Positions 63,608-64,000 of a stretch of DNA of 64,000 nt are shown here, piece after piece. Positions within the stretch are counted from its first letter, which is position 1; every line of letters begins with the position of its first letter. This stretch comes from Gemmatimonadota bacterium (GTDB taxonomy: Bacteria; Gemmatimonadota; Gemmatimonadetes; Gemmatimonadales; Gemmatimonadaceae). Below the pieces are notes generated by a model that was given only the letters and a program-made list of their open reading frames with translations, was not told where the DNA came from and made no database searches. Location of the stretch: positions 1 to 64,000 of the forward strand of contig JAPLKS010000009.1 of the NCBI GenBank assembly GCA_026387915.1, in the 5' to 3' direction. The position numbers were made by a program, and so were the translations under genes.

Positions 63608-64000
63608 ATGACTCTCGTCTTGTCGTCCCACGCCGGTGATCCGGCGCAGCTCTCCACGCCACTGCTCGCGCTCGCGTTGTCCTCCGACGCAAAGTTTCCG
63701 AGAGCACTGGCCGCGCTGGATGTGGCCTCCGGTGGCGGCATTGGGCGCGCCATCAAACAGCGTGACTTCAAGGGAAACCGCGACGAGACGTTGTTGCTGT
63801 TCACCACGGGCCGCGGGCCGCAGCGTATTCTGCTGATCGGCATGGGCGCGTTGCCCGCGGCGGGTGCCGTCACGCGAGCGGCGTCTATTGCCGGTCGCAG
63901 GGCCAATGGGATGGGTGTAGGGAAGATGGCGTTCTGGGCCGACGGCCTCGACGCTCGCGGTATTGAAAATGCCGCCGTTGGCGTCAGTCTCGGTGCGTGG
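63608..64000 (+). CDS. pepA: Leucyl aminopeptidase (M17), N-terminal part
   Basis: First 131 codons in the window; the gene runs off the right edge. It starts MTLVLSSHAGDPAQLSTP and continues with IKQRDFKGNRDETLLLF and RILLIGMG, the N-terminal domain of M17 cytosol aminopeptidases. The zinc-binding catalytic domain lies outside the window, so the call rests on the N-terminal pattern. It begins 4 bp after icd and is probably co-transcribed with it. Confidence 0.75.
   Translation, partial: MTLVLSSHAGDPAQLSTPLLALALSSDAKFPRALAALDVASGGGIGRAIKQRDFKGNRDETLLLFTTGRGPQRILLIGMGALPAAGAVTRAASIAGRRANGMGVGKMAFWADGLDARGIENAAVGVSLGAW

Noticed and set aside
61909-63906. A 665-residue antisense frame across the dehydrogenase, icd and pepA
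   Set aside because: Crosses three recognised genes and their junctions; codon-bias artefact.

Overview
The window is high-GC bacterial chromosome, densely packed with long ATGA/GTGA-overlapped operons. The gene repertoire points to a Gemmatimonadota-like bacterium: giant secreted M14 and S9 peptidases with Gly/Arg-rich loops, carboxypeptidase-regulatory-domain proteins with a TonB-plug-like remainder, Spy-like proteins, DUF305, an LVIVD-repeat protein and an OmpW barrel. The taxonomic placement is inference from gene content only; no rRNA is present.

Left end to 11.3 kb: the right end of an IS3-family element (1-140) interrupts the last gene of a minus-strand respiratory operon. Read 5' to 3' the operon encodes a Rieske protein, cytochrome b with a fused cytochrome c, a small cytochrome c, an MtrA/DmsE-type decahaem cytochrome, an MtrB/PioB-type outer-membrane barrel, a four-haem cytochrome, a four-cluster ferredoxin and a truncated NrfD. 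It looks like a trans-envelope electron conduit attached to a quinone-linked complex. Divergent from it is an NtrB/NtrC-type pair, and the intergenic region carries a good sigma-54 -24/-12 match plus an upstream palindrome.

11.4-16.4 kb: a tightly overlapped operon of a B12-binding domain protein, an acyl-CoA carboxylase carboxyltransferase, an AtuA-family protein, a separate AtuA C-terminal-like protein, a saccharopine-dehydrogenase-like oxidoreductase and a tiny membrane protein; probably branched or terpenoid acyl-CoA catabolism. 16.5-32.1 kb: two plug-like paralogues, a membrane protein, DinB, U32 peptidase, a hybrid histidine kinase with a degenerate ATP-binding domain, RecQ, an acyl-CoA dehydrogenase, RNase G/E with an acidic insert, and an SPFH/NfeD-like pair. 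32.2-38.5 kb: rplU-rpmA with a clear sigma-70 promoter, a cupredoxin-like protein, GDPD, an ECF sigma/anti-sigma/Spy-like operon with a Met/Gly-rich member, tRNA-Leu(CAA) and an OmpW-like barrel.

38.7-52.1 kb: secreted proteins (LVIVD repeats, DUF305, two ~1000-residue M14 peptidases, fasciclin, an S9 prolyl oligopeptidase, a TonB C-terminal-domain protein). 52.2-59.5 kb: a minus-strand formate operon consisting of a selenocysteine formate dehydrogenase catalytic subunit (in-frame TGA with a SECIS-like hairpin), a fused NuoE/NuoF-like subunit, a separate iron-sulphur subunit that carries the Fe4S4 domain normally found at the start of the catalytic chain, fdhD, and formate-tetrahydrofolate ligase. 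59.7-64 kb: an aminotransferase, a DUF983 protein, a 2-hydroxyacid dehydrogenase, isocitrate dehydrogenase and the start of leucyl aminopeptidase.

The items most worth pursuing are the sigma-54-linked porin-cytochrome operon (and its disruption by the IS) and the selenoprotein formate dehydrogenase with its unusual gene split.
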